Shown piece by piece: positions 30,121 through 40,878 of a DNA stretch of 64,000 bases. Origin of the DNA: Luteibacter jiangsuensis (GTDB taxonomy: Bacteria; Pseudomonadota; Gammaproteobacteria; Xanthomonadales; Rhodanobacteraceae); contig NZ_JAUSSK010000001.1 in assembly GCF_030812295.1 (NCBI RefSeq), positions 806,001 to 870,000 on the forward strand, read 5' to 3'. How positions within the stretch are numbered: position 1 is the first letter of the stretch; every line of letters starts with the position of its first letter. The notes below the pieces were generated by a model. That model was not told where the DNA came from. It saw only the letters and a program-made list of their open reading frames with translations, and ran no database searches. The translations under genes and the position numbers were made by a program.

Positions 30121-30154
30121 GTGAAAACGGGAGTCGAGAGACTCCCGTTTTCAC
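30121..30154. terminator. intrinsic terminator after sucB
   Basis: A perfect 15-bp stem, GTGAAAACGGGAGTC and its complement with a GAGA loop, starts 21 nt after the sucB stop. The stem itself contains an A4 and T4 tract, so it can act on the plus strand and has some bidirectional character. Confidence 0.85.
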
Positions 30155-30207
30155 GTTTCGACCCCATATTGGGCGGTAGCCAATACCGCAGTGACATCCG
30201 GAGCTAA

Positions 30208-31638
<1,431 letters not shown>

Positions 31639-31656
31639 TCGTCCCTGTGTCACCGG

Positions 31657-31688
31657 AGCCCGCCCCTGCCGCAACGCATGGGCGGGCT
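31657..31688 (+). terminator. possible terminator after lpdA
   Basis: The 9-bp stem AGCCCGCCC / GGGCGGGCT has a 14-nt loop and is followed by a T-containing stretch (TCGTCGTTTC). The T tract is poor, so this is only a possible terminator. Confidence 0.45.
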
Positions 31689-31719
31689 TCGTCGTTTCAG
31701 GGGTCGTGGAGATTTGAAC

Positions 31720-32322
31720 ATGCGTGAGATCACATCCCTTTGCGTCTACTGCGGTTCCAGTAGTGGTTCGCATCCGGAATACACCGAAGCGGCCAGGGCC
31801 TTTGGCGCGCGGCTGGCGAAAGAAGGCATTGCGCTCGTCTACGGCGGCGGCAAGGTCGGGCTGATGGGCACCGTCGCCGATGCCACGCTCGCCGCCGGGG
31901 GCCGCGTCATCGGCGTCATTCCACGCCAACTGGTCGAGAAGGAAGTCGCCCATACCGGGTTGTCGGAATTGCAGGTCGTCGAGACCATGCACCAACGCAA
32001 GACGCGCATGTACGAGATCGCCGACGCCTTCGTGGCCCTGCCCGGCGGCTTCGGCACGATGGACGAGATGTTCGAGATGCTCACCTGGGCGCAACTCGGC
32101 CTGCATAGCTATCCCTGCGCCTTCCTCGACGTGCGTGGCTTCTACCGTGGCCTGTCCGCGAGCATGGACCACATGGTCGCCGAAGGCTTCGTCAAGCAGA
32201 ACCAGCGCGAGCAGGTGTGGTTCGGGGACGACATCGACCAGTTGTTCGACTGGATGAAGCACTACGAATCCACCTACACACCGAAGTGGATCACGGGTAC
32301 GTCTGTCGATAGCATCGACTGA
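31720..32322 (+). CDS. LOG-family protein (nucleotide 5'-monophosphate phosphoribohydrolase)
   Basis: This 200-residue Rossmann-fold protein of the lysine-decarboxylase-like group hydrolyses cytokinin riboside or other nucleoside monophosphates. The conserved PGGFGTMDEMFEMLTW motif is present, with an N-terminal VYCGSSSGSHPEY and GGGKVGLMG. The ATG at 31720 has GGAG 8 nt upstream; an upstream ATG at 31678 would have no ribosome site. The real substrate in this organism is not known. Confidence 0.93.
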   Translation: MREITSLCVYCGSSSGSHPEYTEAARAFGARLAKEGIALVYGGGKVGLMGTVADATLAAGGRVIGVIPRQLVEKEVAHTGLSELQVVETMHQRKTRMYEIADAFVALPGGFGTMDEMFEMLTWAQLGLHSYPCAFLDVRGFYRGLSASMDHMVAEGFVKQNQREQVWFGDDIDQLFDWMKHYESTYTPKWITGTSVDSID

Positions 32323-32346
32323 TCGCTCACGCCCAGGGACACACGC

Positions 32347-33339
32347 ATGACGAATTTCCGCGCGTTCCGTATCCACCAGGACGACACCGGCTATCGTGCC
32401 GGCATCGAAACCATGGACACCGACGCCCTCTCTCCGGGCGAGGTCCTGGTCAAGGTCGAATGGTCGTCCGTGAATTACAAGGATGCATTGGCCGGTACCG
32501 GCAAGGGCAAGATCTTGCGAAAGTTCCCCTTGAACGGCGGTATCGATGTGGCAGGCACCGTGGTCGCGTCGACCAGTCCGGCGTTCAAGGAAGGCGACAA
32601 GGTGCTAGCCACCGGCAGCGGCCTGTCCGAGACGCGCGACGGCGGCTATGCCGAATACGTGCGCCTGCCCGCCGAATGGACGGTCGCCCTGCCCGCCTCG
32701 CTCACCACGCGCGAGGCGATGATCATCGGCACGGCCGGCTTCACCGCCGCGTTGGCCCTCTTGCGCATGACCGACAACCGCCAGACACCCGCGCTCGGCC
32801 CGATCGCCATCACAGGTGCCACGGGCGGCGTGGGCATGCTCGGCATCGACATCTTCAGCCGCGCCGGCTACGAGGTGCATGCCATCAGCGGCAAGGCCGA
32901 CCGCTTCGACGTCCTGCGCATGCTCGGTGCCAGCGAATGCGTCGACCGCCATGGGCTCGCTTTCAGCGGCAAACCGATGGATTCCGCGAAATACGGCGGC
33001 CTGCTCGACAACGTCGGCGGCACGACACTCGCCGGTTTCCTGCCGCTGATCTCGCCCTATGGCAACGCCGCCATCTGCGGCCTGGCGGGAAGCCCCGAAC
33101 TGTCGACCACGGTGATGCCCTTCATCATCCGTGGCGTGAGCGTGCTGGGCGTGGCCTCGGCTGGCACCGCGCGCGACGTTCGCGACGAGGTGTGGAGCCG
33201 TCTCTCCGGCGAGTGGAAGCCACGCCACCTCGACGCCATCTGCACCAAGGAAGTGGCGCTGGAGGATGTGGCCGGCGTCTTCGGCACGATGCTCGAAGGC
33301 GGCTCGTTCGGCCGTACCGTCGTCCGTATCGGGCCGTAA
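32347..33339 (+). CDS. acuI: acrylyl-CoA reductase AcuI / YhdH-type medium-chain reductase
   Basis: This 330-residue medium-chain dehydrogenase/reductase lacks the zinc ligands and belongs to the YhdH/AcuI quinone-oxidoreductase-like group. That group reduces acrylyl-CoA to propionyl-CoA with NADPH. Visible features are SSVNYKDALAGTGKGKILRKFP near the N-terminus and the nucleotide motif ITGATGGVGMLGIDI. The DMSP-degradation partners known from marine bacteria are absent, so acrylyl-CoA detoxification is inferred only from the family. Confidence 0.88.
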   Translation: MTNFRAFRIHQDDTGYRAGIETMDTDALSPGEVLVKVEWSSVNYKDALAGTGKGKILRKFPLNGGIDVAGTVVASTSPAFKEGDKVLATGSGLSETRDGGYAEYVRLPAEWTVALPASLTTREAMIIGTAGFTAALALLRMTDNRQTPALGPIAITGATGGVGMLGIDIFSRAGYEVHAISGKADRFDVLRMLGASECVDRHGLAFSGKPMDSAKYGGLLDNVGGTTLAGFLPLISPYGNAAICGLAGSPELSTTVMPFIIRGVSVLGVASAGTARDVRDEVWSRLSGEWKPRHLDAICTKEVALEDVAGVFGTMLEGGSFGRTVVRIGP

Positions 33340-33374
33340 TCGCCTGCCGGGACAGCTATCTGTGCTTCGCACCA

Positions 33375-33402
33375 TTGATACCCGCGCGGCGGCCGGTAGA
33401 AT
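33375..33402 (+). promoter_or_regulatory. sigma-70 promoter of pilH
   Basis: TTGATA (33375-33380) and TAGAAT (33397-33402) have a 16-bp spacer. The leader of about 110 nt contains two short hairpins (GTGACG-N6-CGTCAC at about 33427 and GACGCC-N13-GGCGTC). Confidence 0.65.
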
Positions 33403-33521
33403 GGCCCCTCGCCAGAGGCGCCACGCGTGACGTTTTCTCGTCACCGCGGGTCCGAGACGCCAGCCGGGACGGCCGGCGTCACCAAAGAGAACACATCGGG
33501 CATCGACCCGGGGGAAAGTGA

Positions 33522-33887
33522 ATGGCTCGTATCCTGATCGTCGACGATTCGCCGTCTCAGTTGCTTGGCATCAAGCGCATCGTCGAGAAGCTGGGCCATG
33601 AGGCCATCACCGCCGAAGATGGCGCCCAGGGCGTCGAGGTGGCCAAGCGCGAGATCCCCGACCTTATCCTGATGGATGTGGTGATGCCGAACCTCAACGG
33701 GTTCCAGGCCACGCGCACGATCAGCAAGGAAGAAACCACCAAGCACATCCCGATCATCCTGGTGACCACGAAGGACCAGGATACGGACAAGGTGTGGGGC
33801 CTGCGCCAGGGTGCGAAGGCCTATGTGGTGAAGCCGATCAAGGAAGAGGAACTGGTCGCGGCCCTTAAGGAACATTTGCCGGGCTGA
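33522..33887 (+). CDS. pilH: CheY-like response regulator PilH
   Basis: This single receiver domain of 121 residues has the acidic pair at the start (ILIVDDSPSQ), the phospho-acceptor Asp in LILMDVVMPNLNGFQATR, the conserved Thr in LVTTKDQDTDKVWGLRQGA and the Lys in VVKPIKEEE. This KDQ(D/E)TDKVWGxRQGA string is the hallmark of PilH of the type IV pilus chemosensory (Pil-Chp) system, which controls twitching motility. The other pil-chp genes are not adjacent here. Confidence 0.85.
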   Translation: MARILIVDDSPSQLLGIKRIVEKLGHEAITAEDGAQGVEVAKREIPDLILMDVVMPNLNGFQATRTISKEETTKHIPIILVTTKDQDTDKVWGLRQGAKAYVVKPIKEEELVAALKEHLPG

Positions 33888-33952
33888 GGAAACCCGCCAG
33901 GCTGTGGATGCCTGCCGGGCTTATGGTCTTCAGGCAGAGTCCCACTGGGGCG

Positions 33953-33984
33953 GGCCATCATCGCCAACAGGGTCGGCGATGGGG
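33953..33984. repeat. degenerate REP-like copy
   Basis: CATCGCCaacagggtcGGCGATG is an imperfect copy of the intergenic palindrome, between the convergent pilH and cbpA genes. A terminator-like imperfect hairpin (33892-33922) precedes it. Confidence 0.55.
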
Positions 33985-33991
33985 AAAGCCC

Positions 33992-34906
33992 TCACCCCCG
34001 CCGCGGATCGAACCCCGCGAACGCATCCTTGAACTCCGCGTACGCCGCCTGTTCCTCATGGGTCTCGGGCACCGGCACGCGGATCTCCAGCACCACGATC
34101 TGGTCGCCCGGTTCCGAACCCGGCAAGCCACGCCCCTTCAGTCGCAGCTTCCGCCCCGATTGTGAGCCCGCCGGAATACGCAGGTCCACATGCCCACCGA
34201 GCGTCGGCACGGGGACCGTTGCCCCGAGCGCGGCCTCCCAGGGCGTGATCGGCAGCACGTGGGTCACCGTGCGTCCGTCCAGCCGGAAGCGTGCGTCATC
34301 ACGGATGGCGATCTCGAGCAAGAGGTCGCCCGAGGGGCCACCGGCCGAGCCGGGATGTCCCTGCCCGGCAAGCCGGATTGTCTGCCCGGACGTGATGCCG
34401 GCGGGAATCTTCACCTCGAGCACGCGTTCGCCGCCCGAGGAATCGTTCAGCACCACGCGCGTCTTGCCGCCGTTGTAGGCCGTCTGCAGGTCGGTCTCGA
34501 TCCTGGCCTGGATATCGCGTCCGCGGCGTGCCTGTGGCTGGTGGCCACGGGCACGGCCGCCGCCACCGAACAGGCTCTCGAAGAAGTCGCTGAAGTCGCC
34601 GCCACCGCGGCCACCCATGTCGCCGAAGTCGAAGCCGTTGCCCTGCTGGCCCCAGCCCGGCGGCGGACGGAACTGCTCGCCCTGGCGGTATCCGCCAGCG
34701 CGGAACTGGTCGTAGGCGCGGCGTTTCTCGGGGTCTTTCAGGGCCTCGTTGGCCTCGTTGACCGCCTTGAACTTCTCTTCGGCACCGGCTTCCTTGTTCT
34801 TGTCGGGATGGTACTTGCGGGCAAGCTTGCGGTACGCGGCCTTGATCTCCGCCTCGGTCGCGTCGGGCTTGACCCCCAATGTCTCGTAATAATCCTTGAA
34901 CTCCAC
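33992..34906 (-). CDS. cbpA: curved DNA-binding protein / DnaJ-class co-chaperone
   Basis: This 304-residue type II J-protein stimulates DnaK. The J domain (residues 1-70, with [15 protein letters not shown] carrying HPD) is followed by a Gly/Arg-rich linker (about 75-130, [22 protein letters not shown]) and two C-terminal peptide-binding beta domains. No zinc finger is present, which matches CbpA and not DnaJ. The GTG at 34906 has GGGAGA 4 nt upstream; the longer frame adds a non-conserved leader. Its neighbour on the same strand is hsp20, which fits a heat-stress cluster. Confidence 0.92.
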   Translation of the reverse strand: MEFKDYYETLGVKPDATEAEIKAAYRKLARKYHPDKNKEAGAEEKFKAVNEANEALKDPEKRRAYDQFRAGGYRQGEQFRPPPGWGQQGNGFDFGDMGGRGGGDFSDFFESLFGGGGRARGHQPQARRGRDIQARIETDLQTAYNGGKTRVVLNDSSGGERVLEVKIPAGITSGQTIRLAGQGHPGSAGGPSGDLLLEIAIRDDARFRLDGRTVTHVLPITPWEAALGATVPVPTLGGHVDLRIPAGSQSGRKLRLKGRGLPGSEPGDQIVVLEIRVPVPETHEEQAAYAEFKDAFAGFDPRRG

Positions 34907-34934
34907 AGGCTCTCCCGGGCTTGTGTCGAAAACC

Positions 34935-34977
34935 AAAAAAAGCGAAACGCCCGCGGCGGACAGGGTCCGCCACGGGC
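34935..34977 (-). terminator. intrinsic terminator after hsp20
   Basis: A GC-rich 13-bp stem (34949-34961 with 34965-34977, one G-T wobble) is followed on the minus strand by GTTTCGCTTTTTTT. It lies 24 nt after the hsp20 stop, so cbpA is normally transcribed from its own promoter. Confidence 0.85.
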
Positions 34978-35000
34978 CAGACAGCTAAGCTTAGGCCGTT

Positions 35001-35453
35001 TTAGCCCGCAGCGTTAATCGCGATGCGGCGCGGCGCGCTCTGCGCCTTCTTCGGAATCGCGATCTCGAGCACGCCATGGGCACCCGACGCGGTGATCCCG
35101 TCGGCATCGGCGCTCTCGGGCAGCGTGAAGCTGCGCTTGAACGCACCGGCCGCACGTTCCACGCGGCTGAACTTGCCCTCGGTCTCGCTGGCGAAAGCCT
35201 TCCGTTCACCCTTGATGCTGAGCACGTTCTTGTCCATCTGGATCTCGATATCGGCAGGATCCACGCCCGGCACATCGGCCAGGATCAGGAAACGGCCGTC
35301 CTCTTCGCGGATGTCGACACGCGGCGCCCAGGCGCTGGAAGCGGTGCTGGCCGGCACGGCGATGTCACCGCCGAAGAAATGCTCGAAGACGTTGCGGACA
35401 TCGCTGCCGAACACCGGCGCACGGCGAAACGATACCTGACGAAGCTGGTTCAT
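35001..35453 (-). CDS. Hsp20 / alpha-crystallin family small heat-shock protein
   Basis: This 150-residue holdase has an alpha-crystallin domain at about 45-140 (WAPRVDIREEDGRFLILADVPG, then VLEIAIPKK). The ATG at 35453 has GGAG 8 nt upstream. A CTTGAA hexamer on the same strand (35529-35524) equals the sigma-32 -35 consensus, though no good -10 follows. It is divergent from the peroxiredoxin gene. Confidence 0.93.
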   Translation of the reverse strand: MNQLRQVSFRRAPVFGSDVRNVFEHFFGGDIAVPASTASSAWAPRVDIREEDGRFLILADVPGVDPADIEIQMDKNVLSIKGERKAFASETEGKFSRVERAAGAFKRSFTLPESADADGITASGAHGVLEIAIPKKAQSAPRRIAINAAG

Positions 35454-35523
35454 CTGTTTGACTCCAAAGAAGTTTCGGCCCCGTGGCCGCCTGATCGGAA
35501 AGATGATGACCGGTCCCGGGCAA

Positions 35524-35529
35524 TTCAAG
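35524..35529 (-). promoter_or_regulatory. possible heat-shock -35 element of hsp20
   Basis: CTTGAA exactly matches the sigma-32 -35 consensus 71 bp before the hsp20 start. The expected CCCCAT -10 is not clearly present, so the call is tentative. Confidence 0.3.
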
Positions 35530-35614
35530 AGCACCCGGCCTCCGGTTGCCGTTTCTTCAGGTCTCCCGCCTTGACGTACACTCGGCGCATTCCCACCGAA
35601 GAGGCATTCCTCCC

Positions 35615-36097
35615 ATGACCATCGCAGTCGGCGAACGACTTCCGGAAGCGACCCTCGCCATCTTCGAAGATGGCATCAAGACCGTGACGAGCACCGAGGT
35701 TCTCGGCGTTGGCAAGGTCGTGCTTTTCGCCGTGCCGGGTGCGTTCACGCCCACCTGTTCGAACAAGCACCTGCCGGGCTTCGTGCAGCACATGGAGGAC
35801 TTCCGCGAGCGTGGGGTCAAGGTCGCCTGCATGTCGGTGAACGACGCCTTCGTGATGCACGCCTGGGGCGAGTCGCAGGGTGTGCCCAACGATCTCCTGA
35901 TGCTGGCCGATGGGAACGCCACCTTCGCCAAGGCATTGGGACTGGAGCTCGACGGGACGAAGAATGGCATGGGCATCCGTGCCAAGCGCTTCGCGCTGTA
36001 TGCCGAGGACGGCGTGGTGAAGGCGATCCAGGTCGAAGCCCCGGGCGAGTTCCGCGTGTCGACGGCCGAGGCGATGCTGGAAGCCATCGACGCCTGA
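35615..36097 (+). CDS. Prx5-type peroxiredoxin
   Basis: This 160-residue thiol peroxidase of the AhpE/Prx5 (hybrid-type) group has the peroxidatic cysteine in the PGAFTPTCSNKHLPG motif and a conserved arginine later. No fused glutaredoxin is present. A downstream bidirectional terminator separates it from gyrA. It shares the intergenic region with hsp20, which fits stress responsiveness. Confidence 0.94.
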   Translation: MTIAVGERLPEATLAIFEDGIKTVTSTEVLGVGKVVLFAVPGAFTPTCSNKHLPGFVQHMEDFRERGVKVACMSVNDAFVMHAWGESQGVPNDLLMLADGNATFAKALGLELDGTKNGMGIRAKRFALYAEDGVVKAIQVEAPGEFRVSTAEAMLEAIDA

Positions 36098-36120
36098 TAT
36101 CGCCGACCACCCGGCAAAGA

Positions 36121-36150
36121 AAAACCCGCGTCGCCGCGGGTTTTCTTTTT
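36121..36150. terminator. bidirectional intrinsic terminator (peroxiredoxin/gyrA)
   Basis: A 10-bp stem AAAACCCGCG / CGCGGGTTTT with TCGC loop is followed by CTTTTTT on the plus strand. In the other direction it has A-rich flanking (T-rich on the minus strand). It serves both convergent genes. Confidence 0.9.
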
Positions 36151-38786
36151 TACGCTTCGCCAGGTTCGGCCGGATCGCCGTCACCCGTGGGACCGCTTTC
36201 GATCGGTGGCATGTCGGCGGCGGCTTCGCCGTCGGGCGTTTCGCCTTCGCCTTCGATCTCTTCCTCGGCCTCAAGACGGACGACGCCTATCAAGGTCTCG
36301 TCCTTCGGCAGCTTGATCAAGGTGACGCCCTGCGTGTTACGGCTGAGCTGGGACACCTCGGAGACACGCGTGCGTACCAGGGTACCCTGGTCGGAGATCA
36401 GCATCAGCTGCTGCGTTTCCGTGACCTGCTCGGCGGCGACGAGGTTGCCGTTGCGCTCGGAGCACTGGATGGCGATGACACCCTGCGTGCCACGGCCCTT
36501 CTTCGGGAATTCCCCGAGTGCGGTGCGCTTGCCGTAACCACGTGCGGTGGCGGTGAGGATGTCGCCCTCGCCCGCCGCCACGATCAGCGACACCACCTCG
36601 GCATCCTCGGCCAGGCGCATGCCGCGCACGCCGGTGGCGGTACGGCCCATGGAACGCACGCTGCCTTCGTCGAAGCGCACCGATTTGCCGTTCGAGGCGA
36701 ACAACAGCACGTCGCTCTCGCCATCGGTCATCGCCACGTCGACCAGCGCATCACCCTCTTCGAGGTTGATCGCCGCCTTGCCCTTCTGCAGCTGGAAGGC
36801 GAACTCGGTCAGCGGCGTCTTCTTCACCGTGCCCTTGCGGGTGGCGAAGAACACGAAGCAGTTCGGATCGTAATCGCGCACCGGCAGCAACGCCTGCACC
36901 TTCTCACCCTCGCCAAGCGGCAACAGGTTCACGATCGGCTTGCCACGTGCGCCCGGACCCGCCTCCGGCATCTGGTAGACCTTGAGCCAATAGACGCGGC
37001 CGGTGCTGGTGAAGGTGAGCAGCGTATCGTGCGTGTTCACCACCCACAGCTGCTGCACGACATCCTCGTCCTTCAACGCCGAGGCCGAACGGCCCTTGCC
37101 ACCGCGCTTCTGCGCACGATAGAGGCTGGCCGGCTGGCGCTTGATGTAGCCGGTGTGCGAGAGCGTGACCACCACGTCTTCCGGCGCGATGAGGTCGAGG
37201 ACGTTGAGGTCTTCCTGCGAATGCTGGATCTCGGTGCGGCGCGCATCGCCGTAGTCGGTGCGGATCTGCTCGAGTTCCTCGCGAATGACCTCGAGCAGGC
37301 GGTTCGGGTTCTCGAGGATCTCGATGAGGCCACGGATCGTATCGAGGATCTCGCGGTATTCATCGGAGAGCTTCTCCTGCTCCAGCCCCGTGAGGCGGTG
37401 CAGGCGCATCTGCAGGATCTCGGTCGCCTGCGATTCGGACAGCTGGTAACCGTCCTCGCGCAGGCCATCGCGCGGGTCCATGTCTTCCGGACGCGACGCG
37501 GCGGCACCGGTGGCGGCGAGCAATGCCTTCACCAGGCCTGGTTCCCAACGGCGGGCGACCATGCGCTCGCGCGCCTCGGCCGACGACGCGGACGTGCGGA
37601 TCAACTCGATCATCTCGTCGATGTTGGCGAGCGCGACCGTGAGGCCTTCGAGGATATGCGCACGTTGGCGCGCCTTGCGCAGTTCGAAGATGGTACGGCG
37701 GGTGACCACCTCGCGGCGGTGACGGATGAACGCTTCGAGGATGTCCTTGAGGTTCAGCAGCTTCGGCTGGCCGTCGAGCAAGGCCACCATGTTGATGCCG
37801 AAGGTGACCTGCAACTGGGTCTGCTGGAACAGGTTGTTGAGCACCACGTCGGCCATCGCGTCGCGGCGGATCTCGATCACGACGCGCATGCCATCCTTGT
37901 CGGATTCGTCGCGCAGTTCGCTGATGCCCTCGAGCTTCTTCTCCTTGACCAGCTCCGCGATCTTCTCGATCAGGCGGGCCTTGTTCACCTGGTACGGCAG
38001 CTCGTGGACCAGGATCGTCTCGCGGCCATTGGCCTCGGTCTCGATCTCGGTCCGTGCGCGGACGAGGATGCGGCCACGGCCGGTGCGATAGGCCTCGACG
38101 ATGCCCGACGAACCGTTGATGATGCCCGCGGTCGGGAAATCCGGACCCGGGATGTACGTCATCAGGTCGTCGACACCGAGCGAGGAATCCTCGATCAGCG
38201 CCAACGTGGCATTGATGACCTCGGTCATGTTGTGCGGCGGGATGTTGGTCGCCATGCCCACGGCGATGCCGGCGGAGCCGTTGACGAGCAGGTTCGGCAC
38301 ACGGGTCGGCAGGACCAGCGGTTCGTGCTCGCTTTCGTCGTAGTTCGGGCCGAAGTCGACGGTTTCCTTGTCGATGTCCGCCATCAGCTCGTGCGTGAGG
38401 CGCGCCATGCGCACCTCGGTGTATCGCATGGCTGCCGCGTTGTCGCCGTCGACCGAACCGAAGTTACCCTGGCCGTCGACCAGCATGTAGCGCAACGAGA
38501 ACGGCTGCGCCATGCGGACGATGGTGTCGTAGACCGACGCATCGCCATGCGGATGGTACTTACCGATCACGTCACCGACCACGCGGGCCGACTTCTTGTA
38601 CGGTTTGTTCCAGGCATTGCCCAGTTCGTTCATCGCGAACAGCACGCGGCGATGCACCGGCTTCAGGCCGTCGCGAACATCGGGTAGCGCACGCCCCACG
38701 ATGACGCTCATCGCGTAGTCGAGATAGCTCTGGCGCATCTCGTCTTCAATGTTGACGCGGATGACTTCTTTGGCGAGTTCTGCCAT
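36150..38786 (-). CDS. gyrA: DNA gyrase subunit A
   Basis: This subunit cuts and rejoins DNA during negative supercoiling. Its 878 residues have the N-terminal breakage-reunion domain with the catalytic tyrosine in [11 protein letters not shown], then six-bladed C-terminal DNA-wrapping repeats containing the GyrA box QKRGGKGRS, and an acidic tail. The ATG at 38786 has AGGA 9 nt upstream, and a TTG one codon earlier is disfavoured. The quinolone-resistance region reads HGDASVYD: position 83 is Ala and 84 Ser (E. coli Ser83, Ala84), with Asp87 kept. Confidence 0.98.
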   Translation of the reverse strand: MAELAKEVIRVNIEDEMRQSYLDYAMSVIVGRALPDVRDGLKPVHRRVLFAMNELGNAWNKPYKKSARVVGDVIGKYHPHGDASVYDTIVRMAQPFSLRYMLVDGQGNFGSVDGDNAAAMRYTEVRMARLTHELMADIDKETVDFGPNYDESEHEPLVLPTRVPNLLVNGSAGIAVGMATNIPPHNMTEVINATLALIEDSSLGVDDLMTYIPGPDFPTAGIINGSSGIVEAYRTGRGRILVRARTEIETEANGRETILVHELPYQVNKARLIEKIAELVKEKKLEGISELRDESDKDGMRVVIEIRRDAMADVVLNNLFQQTQLQVTFGINMVALLDGQPKLLNLKDILEAFIRHRREVVTRRTIFELRKARQRAHILEGLTVALANIDEMIELIRTSASSAEARERMVARRWEPGLVKALLAATGAAASRPEDMDPRDGLREDGYQLSESQATEILQMRLHRLTGLEQEKLSDEYREILDTIRGLIEILENPNRLLEVIREELEQIRTDYGDARRTEIQHSQEDLNVLDLIAPEDVVVTLSHTGYIKRQPASLYRAQKRGGKGRSASALKDEDVVQQLWVVNTHDTLLTFTSTGRVYWLKVYQMPEAGPGARGKPIVNLLPLGEGEKVQALLPVRDYDPNCFVFFATRKGTVKKTPLTEFAFQLQKGKAAINLEEGDALVDVAMTDGESDVLLFASNGKSVRFDEGSVRSMGRTATGVRGMRLAEDAEVVSLIVAAGEGDILTATARGYGKRTALGEFPKKGRGTQGVIAIQCSERNGNLVAAEQVTETQQLMLISDQGTLVRTRVSEVSQLSRNTQGVTLIKLPKDETLIGVVRLEAEEEIEGEGETPDGEAAADMPPIESGPTGDGDPAEPGEA

Positions 38787-38870
38787 CAATCGGCTTCCTG
38801 GATGTCCGTGAAAATACCCCCGCCGGCCCTATGTATCGCGCTTGCGCGATGCCGTCGGCTCAACCCAAGG

Positions 38871-38876
38871 ATCATA
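38871..38876 (-). promoter_or_regulatory. possible -10 element of gyrA
   Basis: TATGAT on the minus strand lies 85 bp before the gyrA start. A matching -35 is weak, so this is a tentative call. Confidence 0.35.
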
Positions 38877-38925
38877 TCACATCGGGCGTGGAAATGACAG
38901 CAAAAAACCACGCAAATTCAACGAC

Positions 38926-39339
38926 TTATATCGATGTCCTGGCGGTGCGGAAAAGCACCGCGCGAGCCAGCAGGAAATTGGCGACGGCACCCGCCGCCGA
39001 GCCCACCGCCACGGCCACCGCGGGCCAGGCGTGCAAGGCGGGAAACACCTTGAAGGCAAGCACGTACAGACCGTTGTTGATCACCGCGCCGAGCGCCATC
39101 AGGCCCATCCAGTGCAGCCATTCGGCACGATGGCCACGGCCGGAATCGCGGTGGGCGAAGGTGTGCGTGCGATTCCACCACCATGTCACGGTGGCGGCAC
39201 TGAGGAAGGAAACGACGCGCGCGGTGTAGACGTTCCAACCCGCCAGGCCGACAAGCGATTGCGCGATGCCGGCGTCGACGGCCAGCCCGAGGATGCCGCC
39301 GACCGCGAACAGCGCGACCTCGCGGCGCAGCCGTGTCAC
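38926..39339 (-). CDS. GtrA-family membrane protein
   Basis: This 137-residue protein has four predicted membrane helices. It belongs to the GtrA-like group, which takes part in moving lipid-linked sugars across the inner membrane. The conserved helix 1 reads [17 protein letters not shown], and the W/N motif [12 protein letters not shown] is visible. The start is GTG at 39339, which overlaps the mtnA stop (GTGA), so it is translationally coupled to mtnA. A partner glycosyltransferase is not in the window. Confidence 0.85.
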   Translation of the reverse strand: MTRLRREVALFAVGGILGLAVDAGIAQSLVGLAGWNVYTARVVSFLSAATVTWWWNRTHTFAHRDSGRGHRAEWLHWMGLMALGAVINNGLYVLAFKVFPALHAWPAVAVAVGSAAGAVANFLLARAVLFRTARTSI

Positions 39340-40349
39340 GGGAACAGGATCCGCATCTGCTCTTCGTCGGGACGGAGGATCACGCCGCGCTCGGTCACGA
39401 TCGCGTCGATCAGTTCAGCCGGTGTCACGTCGAAGACGGGATTCCAGGCGTCCGCACCGTCGATCACCGTACGCGTGCCGCCGACCGACAACAGTTCCGT
39501 GGCATCGCGCAATTCGATCTCGATATCGGCACCCGTCGCGGTCGCCATGTCCACCGTGGTGGATGGCGCGACGACCATGAACTTCACGCCATGATGGCGC
39601 GCGGCGATGGCGAGCTGGTAGGTACCGATCTTGTTCGCGGTGTCGCCATTGGCGGCGATGCGGTCGGCACCGACGATCACCCACTTCACCTTGCCGTCCT
39701 TCATGAGGTGCGAGGCCGCCGAATCGGCGATGAGTTTCGCCGGAATGCCGTCGCGCACCAGTTCCCACATCGTGAGGCGCGCACCCTGCTGCCAGGGGCG
39801 TGTTTCCCCGGCGTACACCTGCTCGATGTGGCCCGACGCCACGCCGGCACGGATCACGCCCAGCGCGGTGCCATAGCCGGCCGTGGCGAGCGAGCCGGTA
39901 TTGCAATGCGTGAGCACGTGCGAGCCCGGCTCGATGAGGGCGGCGCCCAACTGCCCCATGTGCCGATTGGCGGCGAGGTCTTCATCCTGGATCGCCTGTG
40001 CCTCGCGCTCCAGCGCGGCGGCGTCCGCTCCTTCGAGGACACGCAGGTTCATGCGATCCAGCGCCCACATCAGGTTCACCGCGGTGGGACGCGCGGCACG
40101 CAGCGTGGACATGGCCAGGGGAAGGTTCGCGCCGGCCTTCGCCGCGAGCACCACGCCCCAGGCCGCCGCGATACCGATGGCTGGCGCACCGCGCACGGCG
40201 AGATCGCGAATGGCCTGGGTGACGTCGTCGGAGGAGGTGCAATCGAACCAGGTCTCCTCGGCGGGGAGGCGGCGCTGGTCGAGCAGGCGCAGGCGGTCGC
40301 CGTGCCACTGCACGGCACGGATGGAATCGTGGGAGGCGTGGGAGTTCAT
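39336..40349 (-). CDS. mtnA: S-methyl-5-thioribose-1-phosphate isomerase
   Basis: This enzyme of the methionine salvage pathway converts methylthioribose 1-phosphate to the ribulose form. Its 337 residues (family usual about 340) contain the catalytic cysteine in [19 protein letters not shown] and the catalytic aspartate in [18 protein letters not shown]. The start lies 7 nt after the DUF2165 gene. Other mtn genes are not present here. Confidence 0.96.
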   Translation of the reverse strand: MNSHASHDSIRAVQWHGDRLRLLDQRRLPAEETWFDCTSSDDVTQAIRDLAVRGAPAIGIAAAWGVVLAAKAGANLPLAMSTLRAARPTAVNLMWALDRMNLRVLEGADAAALEREAQAIQDEDLAANRHMGQLGAALIEPGSHVLTHCNTGSLATAGYGTALGVIRAGVASGHIEQVYAGETRPWQQGARLTMWELVRDGIPAKLIADSAASHLMKDGKVKWVIVGADRIAANGDTANKIGTYQLAIAARHHGVKFMVVAPSTTVDMATATGADIEIELRDATELLSVGGTRTVIDGADAWNPVFDVTPAELIDAIVTERGVILRPDEEQMRILFP

Positions 40350-40356
40350 GCGGCGA

Positions 40357-40878
40357 TTATCGCATGGGGTGTGAGTGGCGATGCTCTTCCAGGTCGCCGT
40401 CGCGCTGGTTCACGAAGATCAACACGCCCAGCAAGGCCATGTAGAACCGGAACGCCCCCTCCTGCCCGTTCCAGACCTTCGACTGCCACATGGCGAACCA
40501 CTCACCACCGACCACCATGAAGCCGAAGAACCAGACAAGGAAACCGAGCGTGCAGCCGGCGACGACCCAGCGTTTGGCCGCGTCGAAGCGGGCGCCACTC
40601 GCGCGCCGGGCACGCCAGAGCGCAACCGCACCCAGCGACAACAGCACGCACGTCGCGCCCTCGGCCGCGATGATGAGCCCGTAACCGACATGCCACAGGG
40701 CCGGGCTGGTGATGGCGCGGCCCATCAGCGCGTTTCCGGGGAACGTGGTGTCCATCGACAGCACGTGCCGCACGAAGGCGAAGTTCGAACCGTAATCGAC
40801 CAGGTTGTCGTAGGTCACCACGAAGGCGAAGGCGGCGAGCGCCAGGGTGAGCAGGATCTTCGCCAGCCGAACCATCAT
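40357..40878 (-). CDS. DUF2165-family membrane protein
   Basis: This 173-residue protein has four predicted membrane helices (about 5-25, 60-85, 105-130, 145-160) and the DUF2165 pattern [23 protein letters not shown]. The ATG at 40878 overlaps the phaC stop (ATGA), and GAT-rich sequence replaces a clear ribosome site. DUF2165 genes often stand alone; the coupling here is to the PHA synthase. Function unknown. Confidence 0.82.
   Translation of the reverse strand: MMVRLAKILLTLALAAFAFVVTYDNLVDYGSNFAFVRHVLSMDTTFPGNALMGRAITSPALWHVGYGLIIAAEGATCVLLSLGAVALWRARRASGARFDAAKRWVVAGCTLGFLVWFFGFMVVGGEWFAMWQSKVWNGQEGAFRFYMALLGVLIFVNQRDGDLEEHRHSHPMR

Noticed and set aside
33892-33922. Terminator after pilH
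   Set aside because: The hairpin has two mismatches and no T tract, so it is mentioned only with the neighbouring repeat and not called separately.
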